Shown here in pieces: positions 22,536 to 32,897 of a stretch of 64,000 nucleotides of DNA. Within the stretch, counting starts at the first letter, position 1; each line of letters begins with the position of its first letter. Source of the stretch: Ornithodoros turicata (Eukaryota; Arthropoda; Arachnida; Ixodida; Argasidae). Both the position numbers and the translations under genes were made by a program. The DNA lies in the NCBI RefSeq assembly GCF_037126465.1, contig NC_088201.1, positions 67,292,879 through 67,356,878 on the forward strand. Reading direction: 5' to 3'. A model generated the notes under the pieces. The model was not told the origin of the DNA, did not search any database, and saw only the letters and a list, made by a program, of their open reading frames with translations.

Positions 22536-22706
22536 CTCTCACGCGAACGAAATATATGTCAGAACACCTAACCTAACCGACCCACTTGCCGGACTCTCAT
22601 AAAAACGAAATATGTCAGAACACTTAACCTCACTGACCCTCGTGCAAGACCCTCACGAGAACAAAATATGTCCCAACACCTAACCTAACTGACGCTCGTG
22701 CAGGAC
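22536..22706. repeat. Tandem repeat, 56-bp unit, three copies, with CCTAACCTAAC core
   Basis: AAATATGTC recurs with a 56-base period ending at 22,560, 22,616 and 22,672. Each unit reads roughly GAACAC(C/T)TAACCT(A/C)ACYGAC followed by a TGC-GGAC-CTCA part. The core resembles the arthropod telomere repeat. It sits directly upstream of the minus-strand Penelope element. Confidence 0.75.
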
Positions 22707-22899
22707 CCCACACCGATCGTCCCCAAATGTGTGTGAGTGCACGCGTGAAATCCAGACCCATTCACGAAATAAGCATGATCACATGTAAAAAAGTGATAGT
22801 TCTCAGATGAGAATACCTGATATCCCATATACAATGGGGAAAAAAAGCAACGTGAAAATTCAGCTCTCCAGTCTCGTGAACTGAAATATGTTCGCGTAC
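22707..22899. other. Unassigned DNA
   Basis: Short unassigned stretch between the 56-bp repeat and a GC-rich tract. Confidence 0.4.
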
Positions 22900-23072
22900 A
22901 TGCCCGACCATGTTCGGCGTTGTCAAGCCCGTACCTGGCCCGGCCCGGTGGCTGAAGCCCGAGCCCGGTCCCAGGCCCGCCTAAAAAACGCCAAGCCCGT
23001 CCCGTCCCGGCCCACAGGCCGGGCAGGGCTCGGGCTTTCGGGTAAGCCCGGGCCCGTGCAGTGCTCTAATCT
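22900..23072. repeat. GC-rich GCCCG repeat, possible hAT-like terminus
   Basis: A dense series of GCCCG/CGGGC words ends in GCCCGTGCAGTGCTCTAA. The reversed terminus TTAGAGCACTGCACGGGC resembles the end of a non-autonomous hAT-type element, but no matching left end or duplication was found. The Penelope plus-strand copy starts at once after it. Confidence 0.4.
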
Positions 23073-24357
23073 GTACTATTCATTGCCGCGTGACTTAGTA
23101 AGCCATTGTGTTGAGGAGGCCATCGAGAAGTTCGGAAACATTCGTTTTCTGAATGCGACAGGAGTCTCGGTGTGCGGTTTTTTGGAGTTGTTATCCGTGT
23201 ACCTCAACTCTACATATGTTAAATGGCAGGGGGAGTATCTAATCCAGAAGCAAGGAATATACATTGGGTCTTGCTTGGCCCCGCTACTTAGTGGCATTGT
23301 GTTGGCAAGACTAGACAGGGAGATCGCAGGGCGAGTACAGAATGAGGTCGCTCGCGTATTCCGATACGTCGATGACTATCTGGTCGTTCTGAGGCACCAG
23401 GCTACTGAGCAGATGATGGAGTCAGTCCTGACATCGATACAGGAAGCCTTAAGACCGCTTGAAACCCCCGAAGAGAGGATGACCAATGGCAGCATTAAGT
23501 TCCTGGATCTAAGTCTGACCTTTACCGAAGAACACGCCTGTTGGATGTACCTGCCCAGAGGTAACAAACCTCTCCTGCCTTTTTTGTCAGCCCATTCGAA
23601 GTTGGCGAAGAGGGGCATAGTTAATACGTGTTTTCAGAACGCAATCAAAAAAGCATGCTCCCATTCTATGAATCATAGTATACACCAACAGGCCACCAGG
23701 CTGGAAAAGTCGGGGTATCCAACGACCTTGCTCACGACGGTTGCCGAGTCCCTGCTCAGGAAGACTTTAAGTCGGAGACAATCGGATCCGGAGTTGGAGG
23801 ATAGAACAGCAAGAACCGCAGTTATTCCCTATATCCATAAAAAATCCCATAAACTCAAAAAAAAAAAAATGGCTGGTCGTGCCGACGTCCGAGTTGTGTT
23901 CTCGGCCCCTGAAAAACTCATTAAGCTTTGTCGGCTGCTCAACGGCGTAGATCAAGAACCGAAGGGGTGCAAAAAGCAACACAGGAACCCGTACGTGGAA
24001 TGCAGGCAGAACGTTGTCTACAGGATTCCACTTTCGTGCGGAAAGTCATACGTGGGACAAACAGGGCGCTGTGTGAACGACCGACTGCGGGAGCATTGGC
24101 TAAACTTCAAGAACTGCAGGGGAGGCTGGCTAGCGGAACACTGCAGGGTGTGTGGGTGTGAACCTGTGGTAACCCAGTGTGTATTCATCGGAAGGAATCC
24201 AGACAGAACAGCTAGAGAGATTATAGAGTCCCAAACAATTAAGGATTTGTGTCAGGCCTCTGTCAGTGTTCCTTCCATTGCATTATCTGTTTGGGAGCTG
24301 ACGTACCTCGACACGTGTAAAAGTAGAAAGAACCGGCAGGTGGCCAGGAGCGTTTAA
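23073..24357 (+). CDS. Penelope-like RT (partial) fused to GIY-YIG endonuclease
   Basis: One open frame joins the two domains. RT part: LYYSLPRDLV (motif A region), GIYIGSCLAPLLSGIVLA, FRYVDDYLVVL with the intact YVDD active site, then KFLDLSLTF. A lysine run from an A-tract links to MAGRADVRVVFSAPEK and the nuclease VVYRIPLSCGKSYVGQTGRCV, followed by RLREHWLNFKN, a CRVCGC cluster and VFIGRNPDRTAREIIE. The last segment (SIALSVWELTYLD) is also typical. The open frame extends upstream to 22,888 only through unrelated GC-rich DNA, so the true start is missing. Enzymatically the visible part looks intact, but without the N-terminal RT fingers it should not be active. Confidence 0.88.
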
Positions 24358-24453
24358 GCAGCTGATACGACAACTGTCATTACAGTGTTGGAAGTTGGCG
24401 CATGTGTTGTGTTCCTTCTTAAGTCCTCGTCTTTATAGCGCTCTGCAGCAATA
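23073..24453 (+). mobile_element. Penelope-like element, plus-strand copy, 5' truncated
   Basis: Nearly identical to the minus-strand copy 0.7 kb away but in the opposite orientation and lacking the first part of the RT. Its 3' end matches the partner's up to GCGCTCTGCAGCAATATG, then the flanks diverge. Inverted pairs and partial tandem copies are characteristic of Penelope-like elements. Confidence 0.85.
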
Positions 24454-25475
24454 TGTAAACCGAAACCAATTAATTACTCAGAAAAATCGCTAAGCCTCGA
24501 TGCGTTTTTTTTTCTTGGAATACTTTTCGCCGAAGGTCCCGATTGCTTAAAACAGAGGTTGCGTAAGCGTGCGAAGTAAAGGCTAAAAGTTAGCATGCTT
24601 ATTTAACTAGTGAGCGTATGCAAATGAGCCGCACACTACTGAGTTCATGGCCCATGTCACAAGGATCTTTACTAAAAAGAAATTCTTCGCTAGCGCCACC
24701 TGTTCACGAATTATTCAGCCGGGGGATTTTCGTGAAACACCCTGTATAGACTGCCGTTACCGTCGGCGGTTGTGACTTTGCACGTTGTATGCACTTCATC
24801 CGGTCGTACGATGAGAAATGTATAGTATATGTTGTAATCTTCCTCCTTCAGTCTAAGCCACATTCTGTATCGTCCTTCAGTTCCCTCGGCCTTCCTTCCT
24901 CTTCTTCGCCATTCGTCCTCGTCCTGACAACACATCTATTTCCTCCTAGAAAGGAACTGCTACTCACTTTTTTGCGCCACCAATAGGAAGAGCGTGCCGA
25001 ATTTACTCAAATTAATCATAATTGACAGGAATATTGAGGAGCTATCGTATGGAAAAAATAGCCGAAAATCATGCTCTACGGAGGTCGCAGGGGGATAGCG
25101 CGCGATGAATTTTTTAGCTAGGTTTCCAGGAGACCACCTTCTATTACCTTCAAGCACAAATAAGCCAAAGGTAATGTCATTTCTGTGCTTGCGAAGTGCA
25201 ATTCTTGTTTCAGCTCGTTGGGAAAGAAAAACTGGGCCATATACAGGCCCATGAGAACTGTGGCGTGGCTTGCCACTGCCACGCTGGAAAGACCTCTCTC
25301 AAGGTGTTCGTATTCAGTCGCCCTCTGTTCAAGGCCACCTTGCAAGATACCCTACGCACAGTACCGTCCGAATTAGCGCCTATAGAAGCGGAAGATAGGG
25401 AGATGTTCTTTAAAAAATGCAGTCGGAATAAGTCGTCACGTTCAGTGAGATTTCAAGTGCCTCTCGGGAGACCAG
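24454..25475. other. Unassigned DNA with a possible transposon end
   Basis: TATACAGGGTGTTTCACGAAAAT on the minus strand (24,728-24,749) resembles terminal sequences of short arthropod DNA transposons, but no partner end was found. No coding domain recognised; a 105-codon frame ending at 25,513 runs into the 107-bp repeats and looks accidental. Confidence 0.4.
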
Positions 25476-25979
25476 ATGCGCCGGAAATGAAAACTCGAGT
25501 TTTAAACGTCTAAGATCGTGAAAACAGTGCTAACTCACGGAGTTAGAGCGATTGGCGACGTCGAGAATTCGAATATTCAATCATGCGCCGGAAATGGGAA
25601 CTTCGAGTTTGAAACGTCTTAGATAGTGAAAACAGTGCTAACTCAAGAGAAGGAAAATTTTGCCCAGGTTAAACTTTAGATCCAGTCGTTCCGCACCGGT
25701 ATAAATCAAAGGGAAGCTTCCCGCAACCTTTCTACAATCCTCACTACCCTTCTCCCCCGAACGACCTTCCCCCAATTGGCAGTAGACGCGTGTAAAATAG
25801 GAGCTCAGTCATGCGCCGGTAATGCAAACTTCAAGTTTAAAACTTCTTAGAAAGTGAAAACAGTGCTAGCACACGGAGTTAGAACGACTGGCGACGTCGA
25901 GAATTCTAATATTCAATCGTGCGCCAGAAATGGAAACTTCAAGTTTACATCTTCTTAGAACGTGAAAACAGTGACATCG
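25476..25979. repeat. Two doublets of a 107-bp repeat
   Basis: Units start at 25,476, 25,583, 25,811 and 25,919 with ATGCGCCGGAAATG, then AAACGTCTTAGA, GTGAAAACAGTGCTA, GGAGTTAGA and GGCGACGTCGAGAATTC. Unit 1 to 2 is 107 bases and 3 to 4 is 108. In both doublets the second unit is cut after the GTGAAAACAGTG part, and 160 bp of unrelated sequence lies between the doublets. This suggests a larger repeat of about 335 bp made of one and a half units plus a spacer. Confidence 0.75.
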
Positions 25980-26283
25980 AGGCGCATTCAATGAACTAAT
26001 GCGGCATCTTGACGAGAGGTATGTCGAGGCATGCGGAAAGCGAGCGCTGGATCAACTCTGCTCAGCAGGGCTGGAGGAAGAATGACAGCGGTCCATTGAC
26101 GGGAAGCCAGAGGGGTCATGAGGCGTGTTCCCGATCAGCTGTTGGCATTTTCACTGCTAAGCACACAGCGACACAATAATCCTTAGCTTACACGATTACG
26201 ATATGACTCACAAAATAAGTCAAGCTAGAATGTTTATGTTTTTTTCTATTTGTTTTTACGGTGTGGGATTTGCATACACCCAG

Positions 26284-26512
26284 CCTCTCCTTGGGAATGC
26301 CCCAGTCACATTTGCTCCAAGCGCAGCAGCTGAGTATCCTCCCCCTGGTGCTGGATATGCCCCTCCACCTGGTGGTGCAGCCTATCCGCCCCCAGCTCGC
26401 TCCACCACAACAACCAGAATCTGCAAGAGTAAGCCAGAAGAACGGCGCAAGCCAAGGCAAGACACACAAGCCTGCCTGCGTGCAGGCAGGGCAGGGCAGG
26501 CAATACAGGTAG
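26284..26512 (+). pseudogene. Proline-rich coding fragment, possible exon or pseudogene
   Basis: After a CAG that could be a splice acceptor the frame reads LLGNAPVTFAPSAAAEYPPP and GAGYAPPPGGAAYPPPA, a Gly/Pro/Tyr low-complexity pattern seen in WW-binding and cytoplasmic tail proteins. The homologous sense then seems to switch frame to PPQQPESARVSQKNGASQGK, so a small indel probably separates two halves. It could be a decayed host exon or processed pseudogene. Family not identified. Confidence 0.35.
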
Positions 26513-26631
26513 GGCGGTATCTGATCGCCTTCGAACCTCTAACTTTCGTTCTTGATCAATGAAAACATTCTTGGCAAATGCTTTCGCAGTAGTTCGTCTT
26601 GCGACGGCCCAAGAATTTCACCTCTAGCGCC

Positions 26632-27759
26632 GCAATACGAATGCCCCCGTCCGTCCCTCTTGACCACACCATTCGGACTGTTCGAATTCGTTCGCATGCC
26701 CTTTGGATTGCGAAACGCCGCTCAAACGTTTCAGCGCTTCATCGATGTCGTCCGTGGTATGGACTACTGCCACGCGTACATTGACGACATTCTTGTTGCA
26801 AGTGTGTCACCTGAAGAGCATGAGCAACACCTAAATGCTTTGTTCGCAAAATTGGAGCAATACGGCATAGTCGTCAACACGGCGAAGTGCGAATTCGGTG
26901 TGTCATCTCTAGACTTTCTCCCACACAAAATCGACAGCAACGGAATTCGACCACTAGCAACGAAAGTTCAAGCAATCACTGACTTCCCAGCTCTAACGAC
27001 GAAACGTCGCCTCAGGGAGTTCCTGGGACTTGTCGCCGATTCGTTCCCAACTGCGCCGAAACAATCGAGCCTCTCCACAAGCTTCTCAGCAAAAAGCATA
27101 AAAACGACAAAACTGGACCGTTGGAGTGGGGCGATCGAGAGAACACTGCCTTTGAGGATATCAAACGCCATCTCGCCAACGCAACTCTACTAGCCTATCC
27201 AAAGCCGGACGCGCCAATATCTCTCATGACGGATGCGTCCGACAGCGCCGTCAGCGCCGTCAGCGCCGTCCTCCAACAACGCATCAACGACGAGTGGCAG
27301 CCCATCTCTTTCTTTTCTCGCAATCTGAGCAGGACGGAAAGCAACTACAGTACATTCGGACGAGAACTCCTTGCGGTGGACTCTTCAATTCGTCATTTCA
27401 ATCACTTCCTCGAAGGACGCGAATTCACAGTCTTCACTGATCATAAACCACTATATTTGCTCTGAGGTCGGTGAAGTCCTAGTCCGGATCCCACACATCT
27501 AGAGAACTCCGGCAGATGTCGTTCATACTTGAATTCACCTCCGACATCCAGTACGTGAAAGGCAAGCACAACGATGTCGCAGACTGTCTTTCTCGGATAC
27601 ACGCCGCAAATTCAACGCCACCGGCTCTCACCGACTACAACGCCATTTCTGATGCTCAAAAAGATGACCAAGAACTCGCCCAAATTTCAAGTACTCCAGG
27701 AACGCTGACTTCCCAGAGCATCACTCTTCCAGATTCGAACACTACCCTTGTGTGCGAAC
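26632..27759 (+). pseudogene. Gypsy RT and RNase H, frame-shifted
   Basis: RT: TTPFGLFEFVRMPFGLRNAA, then HAYIDDILVAS with the YIDD active site intact, and EFLGLV at about 27,030. A small deletion and frameshift follow (RRFVPNCAETIEPLHKLL in the next frame). RNase H: MTDASDSAVSAVSAVLQQ, where a 9-base unit encoding SAV has been tandemly expanded from the usual single GAV/SAV; FSRNLSRTESNY, RHFNHFLEGREFTVFTDHKP. Another frameshift (about 27,455) and a TAG (about 27,478) precede RELRQMSFILEFTSDIQYVK and the chromodomain-free linker ending LVCE at the LINE insertion. Confidence 0.85.
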
Positions 27760-29378
27760 AACAACAACAACAAATAAGTTAATGATAATGAATGGGGAAA
27801 TTCGCCACTTAAGGTGCGGCCCACTACCCCAAGGCACAATGGGGCAGGATGTGATGTGTCCTGATGATGAGGTGATGAACGATGCTAAATAGGGATAGTC
27901 AGTGGAGTCAGTATCACATCAGAACGGTAGGTAAAACCACAGCACACAAAAATACACACACAGCACACAGGTACGCAGGCAGATTATAGGGTAGAGAGGA
28001 GACCAGTGTCCCGGAGAAAAATCTTGAAATACTCAAGAACTTGACGATGGTCAGTCTGGTTAGACCCAGGGCCGAGAATGGTTGCCAATGTGAGTGGTGC
28101 GGCCGTGATCGACTGCAGGCGACACTGTAGAGCTGCTCTTTGGGAGGTGTATAGATGGCAGTCGAGGAGCACATGCTTGGTGTCCGCCAAAACAGCACAG
28201 CGAGAGCAGAGCATCGAGTCAGAGCGGCCGATCAGATGCTTGAAATGGGGGGTGAATGCAACCCCAAGACGAAGCCTGTGTATCAACGACGCAAAATTGC
28301 GAGGCACACGAGAAGGCATGGTGAAGCCAAAGTCAGGGTCCACTTCACGCATCAGAACTCTTGATGGAACGTCTCGAGACCATTGCGCATGTGCGAGAGG
28401 CCTCACCACATCATTTAGGAAGGTTCGCCTGTCGCCTTTGGGGAGGGTAATCCGCACGCTTGATCGGGAATGATACGCAGCTGCTGCAGCCTCGTCAGCC
28501 TCTTCATTGCCGCGGATGCCGCAGTGGGCAGGAACCCACTGGAAGTAGATAGAGTGCCCGCTGATCTCAAGACGGCTTAGTTCCTCCAGTATGTCCACCA
28601 CCACAGGCGCAAGTGATCCACGAATACCCATGTTCGCTATACACTGGAGAGCTGCCTTGGAGTCGCAGTATATCACCCAGCTGCTGATAGCGGCTGATGC
28701 AATGTGCTTGACGAAGAACAGATGGCATGCAACTCTGCAGACGTAGATGAGGTGCGGTGCGAGAGACGGTATGCGTGGCACGAGGACACAGTCGGGATTG
28801 TAAAGGCAGCAGTGGAGCCGTGTAAGTTGGTCGACCCATCTGTGAATACTGCAGTGTGCGAAGGATAACGGCACTGCATCATGTCTAACGCAAGCTGTTT
28901 CAACACGGGTGCTGCAACATGATCCCTCTTGCTCTTGAGCCCAGGAATGGTAATGGAGATCGAAGGTATCGAAAAGACCCACGGAGGGGACCTGGGGACG
29001 ACTGCGCTTCCAACAAAAGCCGGTAGCAAGGGCTTTACAGTAGCGATGCAGTGAGAAATGTTGCTCTGCCTCCGCCTGTTGAGCTTCGAAACCAAGGGGT
29101 GACGACGGTGTTCCGCGACGAGACGTAGATAATGGCGCACAGTTTCTCTGAGACGTAAGACCTCTACTGGCAGCTCGCGGGCCTCTGCCACCACCATGCG
29201 CGTTTCAGCGGCGCGGGGTACACCGAGGCAGATCCTCAAGCTTCTGCCCAACATACACCGAAGTCTCTGTTCAGATGTTCTTGAGATGCCATGTAAGACC
29301 GGGAGGCTGTAGAGAACGGTTCCCCGAACCAATGCCCCATGAATCGATAGGAGCGCTTCCTGATCAATCCCCCATGCA
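27760..29378 (-). mobile_element. I-like LINE fragment inserted in gypsy, minus strand
   Basis: 5'-truncated LINE whose 3' tail is a (TTG)5 run (plus-strand CAACAACAACAACAA at 27,760-27,775). The gypsy sequence is cut at TGTGCGAAC (27,751-27,759) and resumes with TGTGAAAC (29,379-29,386), a slightly diverged target-site duplication. Rejoining across the insert restores the gypsy order LVCE / TSTGKARPFI. The LINE is related to, but clearly diverged from, the one at 9.8-13.5 kb. Confidence 0.85.
27984..29378 (-). pseudogene. I-like LINE ORF2 C-half (RT end, RNase H, zinc motif), frame-shifted
   Basis: Read from 29,378 downwards: ALVRGTVLYSLPVLHGISRT, SLRICLGVPRAAETRMVVAE, then RNase H starting TAVFTDGSTNLHGS and RLSHRTSSTSAELHAI. 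A frameshift near 28,680 moves the frame to WVIYCDSKAALQCIANMGIR, FQWVPAHCGIRGNEEADEAA and the zinc motif CSRCAVLADTKHVLLDC, ending LSTL and stop. All four RNase H acidic positions can still be read (FTDGS, SAELHA, CDSKAA, EEADEAA), but in two frames. The same domain order and the same C-terminal motif as the plus-strand copy support membership of the same lineage. Confidence 0.88.
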
Positions 29379-29905
29379 TGTGAAACATCGACTGGAAAAG
29401 CCCGACCATTCATCCTTCTGGCCTTTCGAAAGGACATCTTTCACAGAATCCACAATATTTCCCACCCTGGTATCAGAGCTTCCCAACGACTCATCACGTC
29501 AAGAGTCTTCTGGCCATTAATGAACAGAGATGTCAGGCACTGGGCTCGCACATATGACGCGTTCCAGCGCTCCAAAATTCATCGCCACACGTCAAGCCCC
29601 ATCTCAACCTTTCCGGCACCAGAAGCACGCTTCGCACGAGTTCATTTAGATATTGTGGGTCCTCTTCCCCCATCCCAGGGCTACGCTATATCCTCACCGC
29701 GCTAGACCGCTTCACCCGGTGGCCCGAGGCAACGCCCATGGATGACATTACCGCCCCGACGGTGGCCCGCACCTTCGCTTCCACCTGGGTTGCTCGCTTC
29801 GGCGTACCGTCAACAGTGACAACAGACAGGGGCGCCCAATTCGAGTCATCCCTCTTCAAGGAGCTTCTGAACATCATAGGATGCGACAGATTACGCACGA
29901 CGGCA
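29379..29905 (+). pseudogene. Gypsy integrase N-terminal and core domain
   Basis: Reads RKDIFHRIHNISHPGIRASQ with the zinc-binding H..H, then RDVRHWARTYDAFQRSKIHR where the CxxC pair has become YDAF (both cysteines effectively lost or one changed), FARVHLDIVGPLPPSQGY (first catalytic Asp), LDRFTRWPEATPMDDITAPT, GVPSTVTTDRGAQFESSLFK (second catalytic Asp), and GCDRLRTTA, where the composite insertion begins. A frameshift lies near 29,690. Integrase would join element DNA to the chromosome; this copy is dead. Confidence 0.85.
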
Positions 29906-30348
29906 GGGCTGGGCTGAGCATGTGCGGGGCCCGATTTGACACAGTGGTGCCCCCGACCACTGCCGAGTGACAGAAAATGACGTAATTCATAAAAAAATTT
30001 GCGCGACTGCAAGGGGTCAAACGTAACCTTTATGAATTTGACCTGGATATCACCGGCATCCCGCACGAATCACCTTTGGTGTTGTTGACTGTCCTTCTAT
30101 AATGTGACCATATTTCTCTCGGGCACGAATTGTTGTCCAGATTGTATTCTGTCTGTTGTATTTTGTGTGGGACGTGGAGGTTAGTTAGTTATAACATTTT
30201 GCAATTTTCGTACTGCCGAGAGCGCACATTTGACAGAATATATTCTGTTTACCGTGTCCCCATACCCGTACGGATATGAACGACAAATCTCGCCCGAACA
30301 TCATGAATCGCTGCACTTGCACTTCATTATTATCGTCATTTCGACATT

Positions 30349-30516
30349 AGAGAGTTTTAGTATATCGTACGCTGTCGCCTTTGTGTACGTAAGGGATAGC
30401 GTTGATGGTTCTGTGCACGCCCATGACAGAAAGAGAGCCTCGCGCAGTGCGCAGGACCACCAACGCTATCCCTTACGTACGTAAAAGTGATAGCGTACGA
30501 TATACTAAAACTCTCT
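30349..30516. repeat. Hairpin with 61-bp arms
   Basis: Arms 30,349-30,409 and 30,456-30,516 pair closely, both containing ACTCTCT/AGAGAGT, TATCGTACGCT and TACGTAAGGGATAGCGTTG. The 46-base loop is GC-rich. It may be a miniature foldback element inside the composite insertion. Confidence 0.75.
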
Positions 30517-30729
30517 ATTATATCAAAACCATTCTCCTCCCGTCGCTGAAGCTTGAGGAGCAAAGCGTGCGTCGGCGATCTTCGATCTCTCCTCGCGACG
30601 AAGTATAATAATTCGGGGCTTTACGTCACGAGGCAACTGCGATCATGAGTGATGCCACAGTGGTCGGGTCTGTGGATCAAATTTGCTCACCTGAGGGTTC
30701 TTCAACGTGCGCCGAAACCACGTTGCCAC

Positions 30730-30810
30730 CGTCCTCGGCGGTTTGAACCGCCGATCTTGTAATCAGCAGGCGGACACGCTACCGGCTGAGCATTGGCTAA
30801 ATCGTGGAAA
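30730..30810 (-). repeat. tRNA-like SINE head
   Basis: On the minus strand GCTCAGCCGGTAGCGTGTCC resembles a pol III A box with D-arm, and GGTTCAAACC (30,740-30,749) is a canonical B box. The spacing is that of a tRNA. The anticodon stem is not well formed, so it is a tRNA-derived SINE or tRNA pseudogene rather than a working tRNA. An A-rich tract that could be its other end was not identified. Confidence 0.5.
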
Positions 30811-31262
30811 GATTGGCGGAACAGAGCAGCGTGGGAGTAGAAAACCCTGCTTAGCCACTCTTTTTTTTTTTTATTCGGGGATCGTTCCGGCCAAAAACGG
30901 GACAAAACACCGTCCCCAAGTAGGCTGGTGGGGCATCGAGACCACGAGCGCTCAAGCGGGACGTCTGGTCACATTAACCACACTCACAAACGCGGGGGGG
31001 GGGGGTATATTTATTAGAAGACGAAGGGGAAAGGGGGAAATAAGAGAAGGAAAGGTCAGCCAAGCGGAGTGTCCGCTTTCTATTCAGGAAGACAATAAGT
31101 GGAAAATTAAAAAGATACCCTAAAAGATGCGGAAGAGTGAACAGCCACTCGTATAGAGTTAGGGACATAAGAAGAGTTGTCGTGATGCGCATGGCTTGAC
31201 GTACAGGCCTACAACTGGACGAGCAAGCACTTAATCTTCGTTCACTTCTGGTACAAGCAATT

Positions 31263-31286
31263 TTGTGTGTGTGTGTGTGTGTGTGA
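31263..31286. repeat. (TG)n microsatellite
   Basis: Twelve consecutive TG units. Confidence 0.9.
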
Positions 31287-32897
31287 CCGGGTATTTTTAT
31301 TACAGTGTAACGAGGACACTAAGCACCATCAAATAAAGCAGGAGTACCATAATTCGTATTTGTGAGAATTACAGTAGTTGTTGCTTCTTCTTATGAAAGG
31401 ACCACCTTTCTCGCTTTCTTCTCAGCGAAGTCTTTCACTATGTTTTCAAAGTTCAAAGTTGTGGACAGTTCAAACTGAACAATGCATTATGGAAAATTAG
31501 TTCAACTCAATATTTAATTCTTTCCGAAAAGAATATTTGAGAAAGCCATTCTTTCTCACAGCAAAGGCTGGCTTAATGAGTCAGAACATCACAAGCGAAT
31601 ACAACCGCAACCACAGGAATCAATGGAAACTACACACGAGAAGAAATGTGAGGTTATACCCCGGAAGCAAGGAATAGTAAGCTGTCTTTTCTGGCTGAAT
31701 TTTCCTGGCAAAATACACAGATCCCTCCTCCCCCCTCGGACACAATAAAAAAGAAAAGACTTTGGGGGCACCGTTCGCGGCATATTATAATGATATTAAG
31801 ATTTACTAATGTAAATATTACCTTTCATATTACAATACTAATATTTTCGCCCTAATGATCTCTCTGATAAACCTAAGTCGTACAATAATTTTGGAAAGCT
31901 TACATCGCATGTCGCTCGTTTGGGAAAGCACTGTTCTCACAAAGTTAGGGCATACTAAACCCCATTCCCTATAGAAATTTCTCTTAAGTCCTTAACTGAT
32001 GTACAAACACTCTTTTAGACAAAACGAAATATCTTATCTCGCTGGGCGGTAGTCTCAGAGATGGGAACGTGATGGATGACATATACTGTTCTTGTCCGAG
32101 GAAGAATCGTTGGTCATTCATCCCACGTCGGAACTACGTCACAGGAACACACACAACACTTGCAGATGACGCCGAACTAAATCTTCCTTAATCTGACGAA
32201 CTGAATACTAGCTATTTTAAACGCAACAAGGCGTTTAGAACTTGTTCCCCATGCTCATGGGCACTTCCGTGATAGAATGCCTCCCCCCCCCCTCCCCGAT
32301 GCAAGAACACTCGACTTAGCTCTTCCAATTACAGTCGTCAACTGTCTTAAAGGAATAGCGACCGGAAAAAGGGAGGGACAAAGCGCAGTATAGTTGATAA
32401 AAAAGGAAACATCCACTCCCACACGGGCAAGAGCTTGACCACATCCGCGAATGCCCCGGGTCACTTGCCATTGCTGTTCAGAAAACATATTTGTTGGAGC
32501 GCGGGAATCCCTCGAAAGTCGAGGAGAAGTCATCCCCGCATCCTGTGCTGTCCTTGTCCTTTTGTTCTCGACGCTCCCCTCCTTTTTTTTTTTTTTTTTT
32601 TTTTGCCATGGCTGTAAAACAACATGTTTTTAACTGAGCCAACGACTTCTGCGTTCGTGTTTCTGCCTTTCGACCGACCTGACCAAGGAAAGACGAAGGG
32701 GCCCCGCTACATCTGGTGCTGGTCTGCCTACGCAAGTTTCATCGCTCATCACCGTGTCAGGTTTCTACACTTGAAATCGTGCACACGTCTACTGACGCCT
32801 TCGTTCGAAATCAACATTTTTGGTTGCTTTTTCGGCACCACGGGGCCCCGCCAGGAGCGGGGCCCGATTGGGCCGAACCGGTCAAATCGGCCTAAGG

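Larger units (their letters stand above)
29906..32897. mobile_element. 3-kb composite insertion within the gypsy integrase
   Basis: The gypsy codons stop at CGACGGCA and resume at CCATCCACCTTCAAACGG, so the DNA between is inserted. Its left end is CAGGGCTGGGCTGAGCATGT then GCGGGGCCCGATTTGAC; its right end holds AGCGGGGCCCGATTGGGCCG and CCGGTCAAATCGGCC, i.e. similar GC-rich words in both orientations, but no clean terminal repeat or duplication could be fixed. No transposase was recognised. Inside are a 61-bp-arm hairpin (30,349-30,516), a tRNA-like SINE piece (30,730-30,810), a (TG)n run (31,263-31,286), a T-run at about 32,584 and otherwise unassigned DNA. Confidence 0.6.

Noticed and set aside
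25118..25513. Overlapping open frames on both strands suggesting a host exon.
   Set aside because: The plus-strand frame runs into the 107-bp repeat and neither frame resembles a known protein.
30730..30810. A functional tRNA gene on the minus strand.
   Set aside because: A and B boxes are present but the anticodon arm does not pair, so a SINE head or tRNA pseudogene is more likely.
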